Shown here: in pieces, positions 24,372 through 32,373 of the stretch
How the letters are laid out: each line of letters begins with the position of its first letter
How positions within the stretch are numbered: position 1 is the stretch's first letter
DNA from: Proteobacteria bacterium UBA5122
GTDB taxonomy: Bacteria > Pseudomonadota > Gammaproteobacteria > Tenderiales > Tenderiaceae
Length of the DNA stretch: 32,712 bases
Assembly (NCBI GenBank): GCA_002415485.1
Contig: DHYU01000039.1
Location: 8,367 to 41,078 of the forward strand
Reading direction: 5' to 3'
The notes under the pieces: generated by a model
The model's database searches: none
The model's input: the letters and a program-made list of their open reading frames with translations, nothing else
Told to the model about the DNA's origin: nothing
Translations under genes and position numbers: made by a program

Positions 24372-24482
24372 ATGGATGCTGTAGTCATAGGCTCTGCGCT
24401 AACAGTCATCGGTGCCATCATCGTCTTCATCTTTCTTGCGTTTAAAATCCGCAACCTGATGAACCAAGATCCGAAAAAATAG
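24372..24482 (+). CDS. 36-residue single-helix membrane peptide after ccoP
   Basis: This short gene encodes 36 residues: MDAVVIGSALTV at the N-terminus, a hydrophobic helix to about residue 25, then KIRNLMNQDPKK. By the positive-inside rule the N-terminus is periplasmic and the basic tail cytoplasmic. AGGAGAA lies 6 nt before the ATG. It sits between the ccoP hairpin and a rho-independent terminator, so it is probably the last gene of the oxidase operon. In size and topology it resembles CcoM, a small extra subunit reported in Pseudomonas stutzeri cbb3 oxidase, but I cannot show homology. It could also be an unrelated membrane microprotein. Confidence 0.75.
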   Translation: MDAVVIGSALTVIGAIIVFIFLAFKIRNLMNQDPKK

Positions 24483-24492
24483 TAACACCCTA

Positions 24493-24524
24493 ACGGGTAT
24501 TGGCCCCCCGCCAATGCCCGTTTT
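24493..24524 (+). terminator. Rho-independent terminator of the oxidase operon
   Basis: ACGGGTATTGGC (24493-24504) pairs with GCCAATGCCCGT (24510-24521) with one U-G pair, loop CCCCC, followed by TTTT. It closes the cytochrome oxidase and microprotein unit, 11 nt after the small gene's stop. Confidence 0.8.
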
Positions 24525-24730
24525 CCATCTTGCACGATGAAACTATTGATCCACCCGCCGTAACAAAACACCTCTACAGGTGTGAAAGGTAAACGAAGTA
24601 TGGCCTTATTTTTCACTCCGAACTCAACAGATCAGACGTTTCAATGACTACACTATGAGTAGAACGTACCGTTATCCAGTTTCACTACGCATACCCTTCT
24701 CATCCTGATCAAACACATGAAGACATGCCC

Positions 24731-26161
24731 ATGAATAACGAACACCAAAATATCAATACACAATTAAGTTCTCAGGAAGAGGCCAAGGTTAAAGAAATCT
24801 ACGAAGACCTTGCCCATTGGCATGTCAACACCGGTGACCAGACCATCCATGCCAAACGGATGGGAGGACGTTTCCGTCAACTCAAGTGGTTCACCGCCAG
24901 CCTATGGCTGAGCTATTTTCTGGCGCCTTATTTACGCTGGGATGGTCAACAGGCAATCTTATTCGACATCCCTGACCGCCAGTTCCACCTCTTTGGCCTG
25001 ACCGTGCATCCGCAGGACGTGTGGTTGCTGTCGTTGATTCTGATCTTGATGGCCATGGTGCTGTTCGGCGTCACTGCCGTTGCCGGCCGCGTCTTTTGCG
25101 GTTATTTCTGTTTCCAAACCGTGTGGACCGACATCTTCACCTGGATAGAAGAAAAGATCGAAGGCAATCCAACACAGCGCCGCAAGCTCGACCAAGGTCC
25201 GCTAAACGGCGACAAGATCAAAAAGAAATTGATCAAACACAGTCTATGGACCTTGATCGGAGTACTCACCGGCGTCACCTTCGCTGCGTATTTCACCGAT
25301 GCCTATCAACTGTGGATCGATTACTTCACGCTCAATGCCCATATGTCTGCGTGGATCGTATTGGGCCTGTTTACGCTGGGCACCTATTTCCTTGCCGGCT
25401 GGCTGCGTGAACAAACCTGTCTTTGGTTATGTCCCTATGCACGCATTCAGGGAGTAATGTATGACCGCACCACGATCCTGCCCGCCTATGACGCAGTACG
25501 CGGCGAGCCCCGTGGCAAGGTCAAAGATCCAAATCGCGGCTCTTGCATCGACTGCCGTCTTTGCGTCGCCGTCTGCCCCACCGGCATAGACATTCGTCAA
25601 GGGCAGCAAGAAGGCTGCATCACCTGTGGCCTCTGTATTGATGCTTGTGACTCAATCATGGAACAGGTCAATCAACCTAAAGGACTGGTGCGCTACGCAT
25701 CGTTAAATGAACTAGAGGGCCGCACCGACAAACCCTTGCTCAAACGCCCCCGAGTAATCGTCTACACCTCGATCATCCTCGCCTCTTTCATCGGCGTGAT
25801 CTACGGCTTGAGCACCATGTCTGCCATCGACTGGCATGTGCTGCACCAACGTCAACCCCTCTACACGATGATGTCGGATGGCACGGTGCAAAACAAATAC
25901 ACCTTCAAGATCTTAAATAAAACAGAAAGCGAGATGCGCGCCCACGTCGAGATCAAAGGCCCGAGCGACATTGCCATTATTGGCATTGAAGACACAATCG
26001 TCTTACGTGCTGACAAGATGGTGCCATTCGATGTCTACCTGCGTGCCGATCCAAAACAACTGCCACAGGAACATACGGGCATAACCTTTATTCTGACCAC
26101 ACAAACAGAGCCCCCAATGACCTTTACCTATGGTAGTGTCATCGTTCGCCCTGCCCGATAA
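24731..26161 (+). CDS. ccoG: cbb3 oxidase accessory protein CcoG (FixG/RdxA)
   Basis: CcoG is a membrane Fe-S protein shown in other bacteria to reduce Cu(II) to Cu(I) during cbb3 copper delivery. The 476-aa product has membrane helices with two cysteine pairs (CGYFC, about residues 123-127, and CLWLC, about 230-234). A dicluster ferredoxin segment follows, with CIDCRLCVAVCP (from 272) and CITCGLCIDACD (from 296). The C-terminal FixG immunoglobulin-like domain extends to the end (FKILNKTESEMRAHVEIKG onward). I chose the second ATG because GAAG is 8 nt before it, against 2 nt for the ATG at 24725. The 200 nt upstream hold only a short ACACCT/AGGTGT hairpin (24568-24583). Confidence 0.95.
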   Translation: MNNEHQNINTQLSSQEEAKVKEIYEDLAHWHVNTGDQTIHAKRMGGRFRQLKWFTASLWLSYFLAPYLRWDGQQAILFDIPDRQFHLFGLTVHPQDVWLLSLILILMAMVLFGVTAVAGRVFCGYFCFQTVWTDIFTWIEEKIEGNPTQRRKLDQGPLNGDKIKKKLIKHSLWTLIGVLTGVTFAAYFTDAYQLWIDYFTLNAHMSAWIVLGLFTLGTYFLAGWLREQTCLWLCPYARIQGVMYDRTTILPAYDAVRGEPRGKVKDPNRGSCIDCRLCVAVCPTGIDIRQGQQEGCITCGLCIDACDSIMEQVNQPKGLVRYASLNELEGRTDKPLLKRPRVIVYTSIILASFIGVIYGLSTMSAIDWHVLHQRQPLYTMMSDGTVQNKYTFKILNKTESEMRAHVEIKGPSDIAIIGIEDTIVLRADKMVPFDVYLRADPKQLPQEHTGITFILTTQTEPPMTFTYGSVIVRPAR

Positions 26162-26178
26162 CGACAAGAAGTGAACAC

Positions 26179-26877
26179 ATGAGTCCAACAATTAAATTTC
26201 TCTACGCTCTACTTGCCTTGGCACTGATCTTTACCTTTTTGCCGGACGGATCGGATGACACCCAGGAAGCCGCCAACAGCAAGCTGTGGCACACCGTCGT
26301 CGACGCCAACGGCAATCTCAACGTTCTCGGCGTAACGCTCGGAGTATCCACGCTGACTGAGGCAGAGCGTGCACTACACAGCCTGAGTGAGCAGGCACTC
26401 TTCGTCGACGTGAAAGACGGTGTGCACATGGGCGACTCGGTGGAGGCCTTCTTCCCCACCTCCCCTGATCGCGCCAAACTGGTGCTGGAGCTGGAGGCCA
26501 GCAACGAACTGATTGCACGCATCAAGGCCAAGGCCAACGAGGCCACCGTATTTCCATCGGGCAACGCCAAGCTCGATATCCCACCGGAATACACCCGCGA
26601 GGTGAAAGCATTGGTCGTACGTTCGTTGACCTATATTCCATCGATTGCGCTCACGGTTGAGATGATTGAACAAAACTTTGGTCATGCCAGCGAACGGATT
26701 GTTGATATCAATGGCAATCAACACCTACTTTATCCATCACTGGGCCTGGACGCCGTAGTGCCCGCGGCTGGTGGCAAACCGATGCTGCAATTCGTCAATC
26801 CCAAAGAGTTTGATCGCCTGCGCAGCCTGATCCAGCAAATCACAGAAACGGCCCCGGCCAACGAGGTCCCTTTGTGA
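26179..26877 (+). CDS. Unknown periplasmic or membrane-anchored protein in the cbb3 cluster
   Basis: I do not recognise this 232-aa protein. It begins with a hydrophobic segment (about residues 6-21) that is either a signal peptide or an anchor; the rest is soluble and contains no cysteine. Two places share a pattern: VVDANGNLNVLGVTLGV (40-56) and IVDINGNQHLLYPSLGL (174-190), which may be an internal repeat. The middle contains helical VLELEASNELIARIKAKAN. It lies 17 nt after ccoG and its stop overlaps the next gene's GTG start (GTGA). It occupies the place where fixH/ccoH normally follows ccoG, but it does not resemble FixH, which is encoded at 31725-32243. A role in oxidase assembly is inferred from location only. 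Confidence 0.8.
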   Translation: MSPTIKFLYALLALALIFTFLPDGSDDTQEAANSKLWHTVVDANGNLNVLGVTLGVSTLTEAERALHSLSEQALFVDVKDGVHMGDSVEAFFPTSPDRAKLVLELEASNELIARIKAKANEATVFPSGNAKLDIPPEYTREVKALVVRSLTYIPSIALTVEMIEQNFGHASERIVDINGNQHLLYPSLGLDAVVPAAGGKPMLQFVNPKEFDRLRSLIQQITETAPANEVPL

Positions 26878-27686
26878 TCGAATTCCTCGCCGCCGCCTTC
26901 GCCATCGGCTTCCTCGGAAGCCTGCATTGCGTCGGCATGTGCGGCGGGCTGGTCGGCGCGATGACCATGAGTCGACCAAACATCTGGTGGCCTGGCGTCA
27001 TCACCTACCAAATCGGCCGCCTCACCACCTACATCGCCCTCGGCGTCATCGCTGGCCTGATCGGCAGCGCCTTTGCCCACAACACAGCGCTCGCCGAAGC
27101 CCAAGGTGCGCTCAGCATCTTTGCCGGCGGTCTGATCATTATCCTCGCCCTGCACATCGCCGGCTGGCTGCCCGACCCATTCGTCAGGCTCAGCCAGGGC
27201 ATCAGCAAGACCACAGGACTCGCCAAATGGATCGCCAGCGCCGCCACCAGTGACAGCCCCGCGCCCTGGTACACCGTCGGCCTGCTCAACGGTCTGCTTC
27301 CCTGCGGCCTCGTCTATGCCGCCCTCGGCCTCGCCCTCACCGCCCCCGGCGTGATCCCGGGCGCAGCCACCATGCTCGTCTTTGGCCTGGGCACGGTGCC
27401 AGCCATGATGGCAGCTCCTGCGCTGATGCGCGCGCTCAGCCCACAGATGCGCGGTAAGGCCTTAAAAGCCGCCGCCGTGATACTGATCGGCATCGGCCTA
27501 TTCACGATCGCCCGTGGCGCTGGCATTGGCCACCATCACACCCCCGATACCAATCTGCCTCATCAACATATGCAGCACTCGCAGCTGAGCGACGAAGACC
27601 TGGAAGACGCCTTCTGCATCGTGCCTGGAGCCGATAAGGAACATACACTGACCAACCTGTTATCGAATGGCACAACGCAGGACTGA
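26874..27686 (+). CDS. TauE/SafE (UreH-like) family membrane protein with His-rich tail
   Basis: This 270-aa protein has about six membrane helices and two conserved cysteine motifs, LHCVGMCGG (His18, Cys19, Cys23) and GLLPCGLVYA (Cys144). This layout is typical of the family annotated as sulfite exporter TauE/SafE or heavy-metal/cytochrome biogenesis transporter, related in style to CcdA/DsbD. Such genes are common in cbb3 clusters. The C-terminal tail is unusual in being rich in histidine (HHH at 220-222, His230, His232 and His235) and ends with an acidic stretch and a cysteine (Cys248), suggesting a metal-binding extension. Sulfite export is not supported by anything here. The GTG start overlaps the previous gene's TGA. 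Confidence 0.85.
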   Translation: MIEFLAAAFAIGFLGSLHCVGMCGGLVGAMTMSRPNIWWPGVITYQIGRLTTYIALGVIAGLIGSAFAHNTALAEAQGALSIFAGGLIIILALHIAGWLPDPFVRLSQGISKTTGLAKWIASAATSDSPAPWYTVGLLNGLLPCGLVYAALGLALTAPGVIPGAATMLVFGLGTVPAMMAAPALMRALSPQMRGKALKAAAVILIGIGLFTIARGAGIGHHHTPDTNLPHQHMQHSQLSDEDLEDAFCIVPGADKEHTLTNLLSNGTTQD

Positions 27687-27689
27687 CGC

Positions 27690-28298
27690 GTGAGTGACAA
27701 CCACGACCCTGACTATCTACCACAACCAGAACACCGCGACCGAGGCGACCACATGGTCGCAGCCATTTATAGGCACGAAAACCAGGCCATCCGCGTCGTC
27801 GAACACCTGATCCGCAACGACTTCCTACCCGACCGCATCTCACTGCTCGGCAGACGTTTCTCGAAGGGAGACGACCTGCTCGGCATCTATCACCCATCGC
27901 CCAAGGAACGCATGAAAAAATGGGCACGCTGGGGCATCGCCATCGGCGCCATCTGGGGTTTGTTGTCGACCATCATCAGCAGCATCGCCTCATTGGAAAC
28001 ACTGGAACAACAGGCCAACCTGAATCTGTTTGAGACTGCACTGTGGACGACAGCCTACAGCGCGCTGGTCGGTGGCATCATGGCCGCTGCCGCCGCCTTT
28101 TCACAGATCGCCACCATGCTGCACCGTATGGGCATCCCGCAGGAACAACTGCAACAACTGGAGGCCGCCATCAAGGCCGAGAAATATGTGATCGTACTCA
28201 TCGGCTCACGCCGTGAGCTCGAACCGTTCTATCACAGCATCGAATACAGCGGCGCGGAATTGTTTTTGAAATTTATTCGTGAAGGCCTGGAGGTATAG
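27690..28298 (+). CDS. Unknown two-helix membrane protein
   Basis: This 202-aa protein starts at a GTG 3 nt after the previous stop. Residues 22-55 (MVAAIYRHENQAIRVVEHLIRNDF, then LPDRISLLG) look like the small alpha-beta domain of general-stress YflT-like proteins. Two hydrophobic, glycine/alanine-rich helices follow (about 80-102 and 118-142). A second short alpha-beta domain (AAIKAEKYVIVLIGSRRELE) closes the protein. Function unknown. Cotranscription with ccoG and the TauE/SafE-type gene is likely from spacing. Confidence 0.75.
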   Translation: MSDNHDPDYLPQPEHRDRGDHMVAAIYRHENQAIRVVEHLIRNDFLPDRISLLGRRFSKGDDLLGIYHPSPKERMKKWARWGIAIGAIWGLLSTIISSIASLETLEQQANLNLFETALWTTAYSALVGGIMAAAAAFSQIATMLHRMGIPQEQLQQLEAAIKAEKYVIVLIGSRRELEPFYHSIEYSGAELFLKFIREGLEV

Positions 28299-28304
28299 CG
28301 GGAT

Positions 28305-28403
28305 ATGGTATGGACCATCCTGATCGAGCTAGGACTCATCGCCCTGATCGTGGCCGTGATCGTGTGGGCGATTAAAAGTGGTAACAAAAAATCTCAGGAC
28401 TAA
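28305..28403 (+). CDS. 32-residue single-helix membrane peptide
   Basis: This 32-residue peptide begins MVWTILIELG, has a hydrophobic helix to about residue 22, and ends IKSGNKKSQD, predicting a periplasmic N-terminus and a cytoplasmic basic tail. A perfect GGAGGT (28289-28294), located in the end of the preceding gene, lies 10 nt before the ATG. It has the same size class and topology as the 36-residue peptide after ccoP, although the sequences are not clearly homologous. It ends one base before the facing 178-aa gene. A small-subunit role in the oxidase is only a guess. Confidence 0.65.
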   Translation: MVWTILIELGLIALIVAVIVWAIKSGNKKSQD

Positions 28404-28404
28404 A

Positions 28405-28941
28405 TTACGCAGCCGCGTTCAACTCGGCCTCCAGCGCCTGCTTCTCGGCCTCAGTGCCATACTTGCGAATCGCCCAGTCCGGGATCCAGCCCTTACCTGC
28501 ATGGGTCAAGGTTTCGGATTCGATCACCGTCAGCGCCAGCACCATCACCATCATAGGCAACAACCCCAGACCGCCGACCAGCGCGAAGGCCAGTTCCTTC
28601 ATCACACCGCCATAGGCGTACAACAACCAACCCATCGTCGCTGCTCCCGCCAATACGCCGTAGGTAATCAAAAACAGCAACGTGCGGCGCATCACGATTT
28701 GCCAATGGCAACGCACCAAACCCGAGGCATGATTTTTCAGTGCCGTACCGCGAATCAAGGTAAAGCCCATGATCGACAGCGAAATCACCGGTATTAACAG
28801 GGTCCATAGGGGGCTCGACATCGCCACGCTAATCGTAATCACCGTCAGCAGCACATGATTACCGATCGTATTAAACAGAAACAATTGATGCGGCAGCTGT
28901 GCCAATTTGATTTCTGTCTTATCGGGGGCCGAATGACTCAT
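28405..28941 (-). CDS. Unknown four-helix membrane protein downstream of ccoS
   Basis: This 178-aa protein has four predicted membrane helices (about residues 28-43, 46-64, 85-108 and 117-140) and a cytoplasmic, alanine/glutamate-rich C-terminus (GTEAEKQALEAELNAAA). A short conserved-looking segment GWIPDWAIRKYG follows the last helix. I recognise no family or catalytic motif. It follows ccoS by 39 nt and ends the minus-strand fixH-ccoI-ccoS run, which makes an accessory role in oxidase biogenesis plausible but unproven. Confidence 0.75.
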   Translation of the reverse strand: MSHSAPDKTEIKLAQLPHQLFLFNTIGNHVLLTVITISVAMSSPLWTLLIPVISLSIMGFTLIRGTALKNHASGLVRCHWQIVMRRTLLFLITYGVLAGAATMGWLLYAYGGVMKELAFALVGGLGLLPMMVMVLALTVIESETLTHAGKGWIPDWAIRKYGTEAEKQALEAELNAAA

Positions 28942-28980
28942 GCTACTACCTCACTACCGGACGACGAAAAATGATGCGGT

Positions 28981-29172
28981 TTATTTGGAACGACGCTGCT
29001 CAGGCTTGGCATGGGCATCCGGCAACAACGGATCATCGTCATCATTCAGGATGCGATGGGCAGGGCCTTCCATATCATCGTATTGGCCAGAGCGTGAGGC
29101 CCAGAAAAAGATCGCAACACTGACCAGCGCCAGCAAGATCATGGCAGGGACTAAACCGTATATCGTATCCAT
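28981..29172 (-). CDS. ccoS: cbb3 oxidase maturation protein CcoS
   Basis: CcoS is a small membrane protein required for inserting the cofactors (haem b and CuB) of CcoN in Rhodobacter. The 63-aa product has one N-terminal helix (about residues 5-24) followed by the family mark FFWASRSGQYDDMEGPAHRIL and an acidic tail NDDDDPLL. I chose the ATG at 29172 because AGGAGAGAG stands just upstream and homology begins there. It follows ccoI by 28 nt. Confidence 0.94.
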   Translation of the reverse strand: MDTIYGLVPAMILLALVSVAIFFWASRSGQYDDMEGPAHRILNDDDDPLLPDAHAKPEQRRSK

Positions 29173-29200
29173 CGTACTCTCTCCTCTCGGGATTGAAAGA

Positions 29201-31702
29201 TTATTGCTCGACCCGGCACATACGCCGGATCCGCACTGCATTGCCAATCACCGCCAGCGAACTCAGCGGCATCGCGATGGCGGCAAACACCGGGGTCAAC
29301 ATCGCAGCCATACAGATCGGCACCAATACCATGTTATAGCCCAGCGAGAATCGAATGTTTTGGCGGATGATCTTGAGCGTATCGCGCGACAGGTCCATCG
29401 CAAACAACAGCCGTTGCAGCGAGTTATCCATCAACACAAAGTCTGCGCAGTCGAGCGATACGTCCGTACCACAGCCCATCGCAATGCCGACGTCTGCCTT
29501 GGACAAGGCTGGCGCATCGTTGATGCCATCGCCCACCATTGCCACCTTCTTGCCCTGTGCCTGCAGATTCGCAATCACCTGCGCCTTATCCTGCGGCAGC
29601 ACCTGGGCGATCACATCCATGCCACCCAAGGCTGTAGCCACATGCTCGGCGGCGGCCTGACTGTCTCCCGTCAGCAACGTCACGCCGATGCCACGGGCAC
29701 GCAGTGTCGCCAGCATTGAGGCCGCATCATCACGCACATGATCACTGATCACCAAAACGGCCAGCACCTGTTGATCGATCGCCACATAGACCGCGATACT
29801 GCCTTCCGCCTGCGCCCGCGCCGCCTGGGCGAGCAGTTCTTCCGATGCCTGCCACTGGGATTGGCGCAACAGCGCGGCATTACCAACGGCCACCCGATGG
29901 CCATCGACATCGGCCTGAATCCCCATGCCGGGCACGGCGCTGAAGTTCTCAATCACACTGCGCGCGGCAAAACATTTTTCACGTTTGGCATATTCAACGA
30001 TGGACTTGGAGATGTGATGTTCAGAACGCGACTCGGCCGCCGCAGCCAGACTCAACAATTGCTCACGACCGACCGCAGCATCTGCGGCCAAGTGCACCGA
30101 CTCAACCGTCAGATGGCCTTCGGTCAGCGTGCCGGTCTTATCAAAGACCACGTGATCGACCGTCGACAAGGTCTCCAGCGCGCCACCGTTCTTGACCAAC
30201 ACGCCGTTGCGCGAGGCATGCCCCACACCGACCGCGATACCCATTGGCGTCGCTAGGCCAAATGCGCAGGGACAGGTGATGATCAACACCGAGGTCGCGG
30301 CCAACAGCGCGACATCGAAATCCTGACGCACCCAAAACAAAAAGGTGATCAGCGCCAGCCCGATCGTGCTGGCGACAAACCACGGCACCACTCGATCCGC
30401 CAGACATTGCACCGGCGCCTTCGAGCCCTGTGCGTTCTCAACCATGTGGATGATCTTGGCCAAGGCGGTATCCGCGCCGAGCTTCTCGACCTCAACCACC
30501 AACGCACCCTGGCCATTGACAGTCCCGGCCACGACCAGACTGCCCACATGCTTGGCCACCGGTTTTGCCTCACCGGTCAGCATCGCCTCGTCGATCTCGG
30601 TATGCCCTTCGATGACGCGGCCATCGACCGCGACCTTGTCACCCGGACGCACCAAGACCCGATCGCCCAGACGCAGGCTTCGCACACTGACCATCTCGGT
30701 CTCGCCCGCGGCGTTGTAGCGCAACGCGCTACGCGGTTGCAGCTCCATCAAACGATGCGTGGCCGAGGTCGCATTCTTGCGCGAAAGGCCTTCGAGATAA
30801 CGCCCGACCAGGATGATGAACAGGAAGGTCACCACCGTATCGAAATACACATCGCCAAAACCACGATAGGTGATCCACGTTGAATAGGCATAGGTTGCCA
30901 GCGCGCCGATGGTGATCGGCAAATCCATGCTCAATTGGCGCTGCATCAGGCCACGCACCGCGCCGCGCATGATGGTCCAACCGGAATAAAACAACACTGG
31001 TGTCGCCAGCAGGAAACTTATGGTATGGAAAAATTGTTTGTGATCGGGATCGATGCCGGACGCAGATAACGAGGCTGAGAACAGCGCAATCGAGATCCAC
31101 ATGATGTTCATCATGCCAAAGCCAGCGAAGGCCATGCGATACAACAAGGCCTTTTGTACCCGCGCCGCGGCGCCTTCTGCGACTTCGGGGTTATAAGGCA
31201 CGGCCTTGTAGCCGATCTGTGCCAATCGTTTTAACACCGCCGACAGTTTGACCTGATCCTGCTGCCAACGCAGACGCAGGCGGTGATGGGCCATATTCAC
31301 GTCTGCAGAGACCACGCCATCCAAGCCCTTCAAGGCCTTTTCGATCAACCAGACACAGGCAGCACAGTGAATACCCTCAACCAACAGGGTCGCGTCACAC
31401 ACGCCCTGCGGCGAGATCGTGACAAACTCGGCCTGGATATCTTCGGGATCGAACTGTTCGAAATCATTGGCGGCGGCACTGGGCGGTGGCGCCAGCGCCT
31501 CGTTGGTCTTGAGTTTGTCGTAGAAACCATCCAGACCCGAGTCATGGATGGTCTGACACACCAACATACATCCCGAGCAACAAAAACTACGCTCGGTACC
31601 CTTGATCGGCGCCAACATCAGCGCCGCGGGTTCTATGGGGAGACCGCAGTGGTAACACACTGAATCGTCGGCTGCGGCTGATTGCATCACTGCCTCAGAC
31701 AT
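29201..31702 (-). CDS. ccoI: cbb3-type copper P1B-ATPase CcoI (FixI/CopA2)
   Basis: CcoI exports Cu(I) across the inner membrane to metallate the cbb3 oxidase. The 833-aa product begins with a cysteine-rich segment (Cys16, Cys19, Cys41, Cys42 and Cys45: CYHCG and CCSGC), typical of the FixI/CopA2 subfamily. A heavy-metal domain with GIHCAACVW (Cys113, Cys116) follows. Then come the actuator TGE (377-379), the membrane CPC motif (477-479), the phosphorylation site DKTGT (521-525) and the hinge GDGIND. All required residues are intact. GGAAGG lies 9 nt before the ATG. It follows fixH by 22 nt and precedes ccoS. Confidence 0.97.
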   Translation of the reverse strand: MSEAVMQSAAADDSVCYHCGLPIEPAALMLAPIKGTERSFCCSGCMLVCQTIHDSGLDGFYDKLKTNEALAPPPSAAANDFEQFDPEDIQAEFVTISPQGVCDATLLVEGIHCAACVWLIEKALKGLDGVVSADVNMAHHRLRLRWQQDQVKLSAVLKRLAQIGYKAVPYNPEVAEGAAARVQKALLYRMAFAGFGMMNIMWISIALFSASLSASGIDPDHKQFFHTISFLLATPVLFYSGWTIMRGAVRGLMQRQLSMDLPITIGALATYAYSTWITYRGFGDVYFDTVVTFLFIILVGRYLEGLSRKNATSATHRLMELQPRSALRYNAAGETEMVSVRSLRLGDRVLVRPGDKVAVDGRVIEGHTEIDEAMLTGEAKPVAKHVGSLVVAGTVNGQGALVVEVEKLGADTALAKIIHMVENAQGSKAPVQCLADRVVPWFVASTIGLALITFLFWVRQDFDVALLAATSVLIITCPCAFGLATPMGIAVGVGHASRNGVLVKNGGALETLSTVDHVVFDKTGTLTEGHLTVESVHLAADAAVGREQLLSLAAAAESRSEHHISKSIVEYAKREKCFAARSVIENFSAVPGMGIQADVDGHRVAVGNAALLRQSQWQASEELLAQAARAQAEGSIAVYVAIDQQVLAVLVISDHVRDDAASMLATLRARGIGVTLLTGDSQAAAEHVATALGGMDVIAQVLPQDKAQVIANLQAQGKKVAMVGDGINDAPALSKADVGIAMGCGTDVSLDCADFVLMDNSLQRLLFAMDLSRDTLKIIRQNIRFSLGYNMVLVPICMAAMLTPVFAAIAMPLSSLAVIGNAVRIRRMCRVEQ

Positions 31703-31724
31703 GGTGAATGGCCTTCCAGGATAA

Positions 31725-32243
31725 TTAATCTTTCACAAAGATACGCTGGGCAATATCGAGCTGATCCTCACCTTTACGGATGGTGACCAGCAGATCCCAG
31801 TTACCCGGCTTTTTAAACTCCGGCTGCGCCGAATAGAAGCCCTGACCGATTTCCTTCATCAGCATGACCATGTCGTGGCCATTCTCTGCCGGACGGAACG
31901 CTGCGAATTCGACCTGCGCCCCTTCTATCGGTTGACCGTCACGATCCAAGGCACGGAACAGATAACCGTCCAGCTGCGCGATGTGTGGCGTCTTCGGCAC
32001 ATCCAGCTGCATCTGCCAGCCCAGGCGCTCAGTGTCTTCCTCGACCTTGGCCTGATGGTAGAGATAGTTCTTGCCGCGCTCGTAGTAATCATCCACCACC
32101 AAGCCCGGTGGCGACGTAAACGCCAGCGTGATCAGGACAGTGTTCACAAGAATGGCGGTACCCATGATGCCGACTATCAGCCAGACCCAGGGATTACGCC
32201 ACGCCGATTCACCTTCATGCTTCGATGCCACAGTCGTCACCAT
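31725..32243 (-). CDS. ccoH: FixH/CcoH family cbb3 assembly protein
   Basis: This 172-aa protein has the FixH layout: a short cytoplasmic start, one helix (about residues 19-42, NPWVWLIVGIMGTAIL onward), the family segment VVDDYYERGKNY, and a periplasmic immunoglobulin-like domain (AEFAAFRPAENGHDM, GNWDLLVTIRKGEDQ). CcoH associates with the oxidase during late assembly in other bacteria. I chose the ATG at 32243 because AGGTGAAC precedes it; longer in-frame starts upstream are not supported by homology. It leads the minus-strand ccoI-ccoS run, apart from ccoG, which lies on the other arm. Confidence 0.93.
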   Translation of the reverse strand: MVTTVASKHEGESAWRNPWVWLIVGIMGTAILVNTVLITLAFTSPPGLVVDDYYERGKNYLYHQAKVEEDTERLGWQMQLDVPKTPHIAQLDGYLFRALDRDGQPIEGAQVEFAAFRPAENGHDMVMLMKEIGQGFYSAQPEFKKPGNWDLLVTIRKGEDQLDIAQRIFVKD

Positions 32244-32284
32244 AAGTTCACCTACTGTTTGTGAGAGCTTTTGCTTATGGTAGC

Positions 32285-32326
32285 ACCACAAACCTGGAAA
32301 TCCAATACATCTTTGAAGTTTGTGGT
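32285..32326. repeat. 9-bp inverted repeat between alr and ccoH
   Basis: ACCACAAAC (32285-32293) and GTTTGTGGT (32318-32326) are perfect reverse complements 24 bases apart, just upstream of ccoH. A second hairpin, TCCGAGC-ATTGC-GCTCGGA (32330-32348), lies next to it, 25 nt after the alr stop. Neither has a proper U-tract. They may be weak termination signals for alr or control elements for ccoH. Confidence 0.4.
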
Positions 32327-32373
32327 TATTCCGAGCATTGCGCTCGGACAAGACTTAATAGATCAGGCTGAAA

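Noticed and set aside
24353..24616. Minus-strand 87-codon frame opposite the 36-residue peptide gene
   Set aside because: It crosses the plus-strand terminator and the small gene, has no ribosome site and no recognisable family.
26874..27686. Sulfite exporter function for the TauE/SafE-type protein
   Set aside because: No sulfur-oxidation or taurine genes are in view, and the conserved cysteines and His-rich tail point to metal or redox handling; the family name alone is not evidence.
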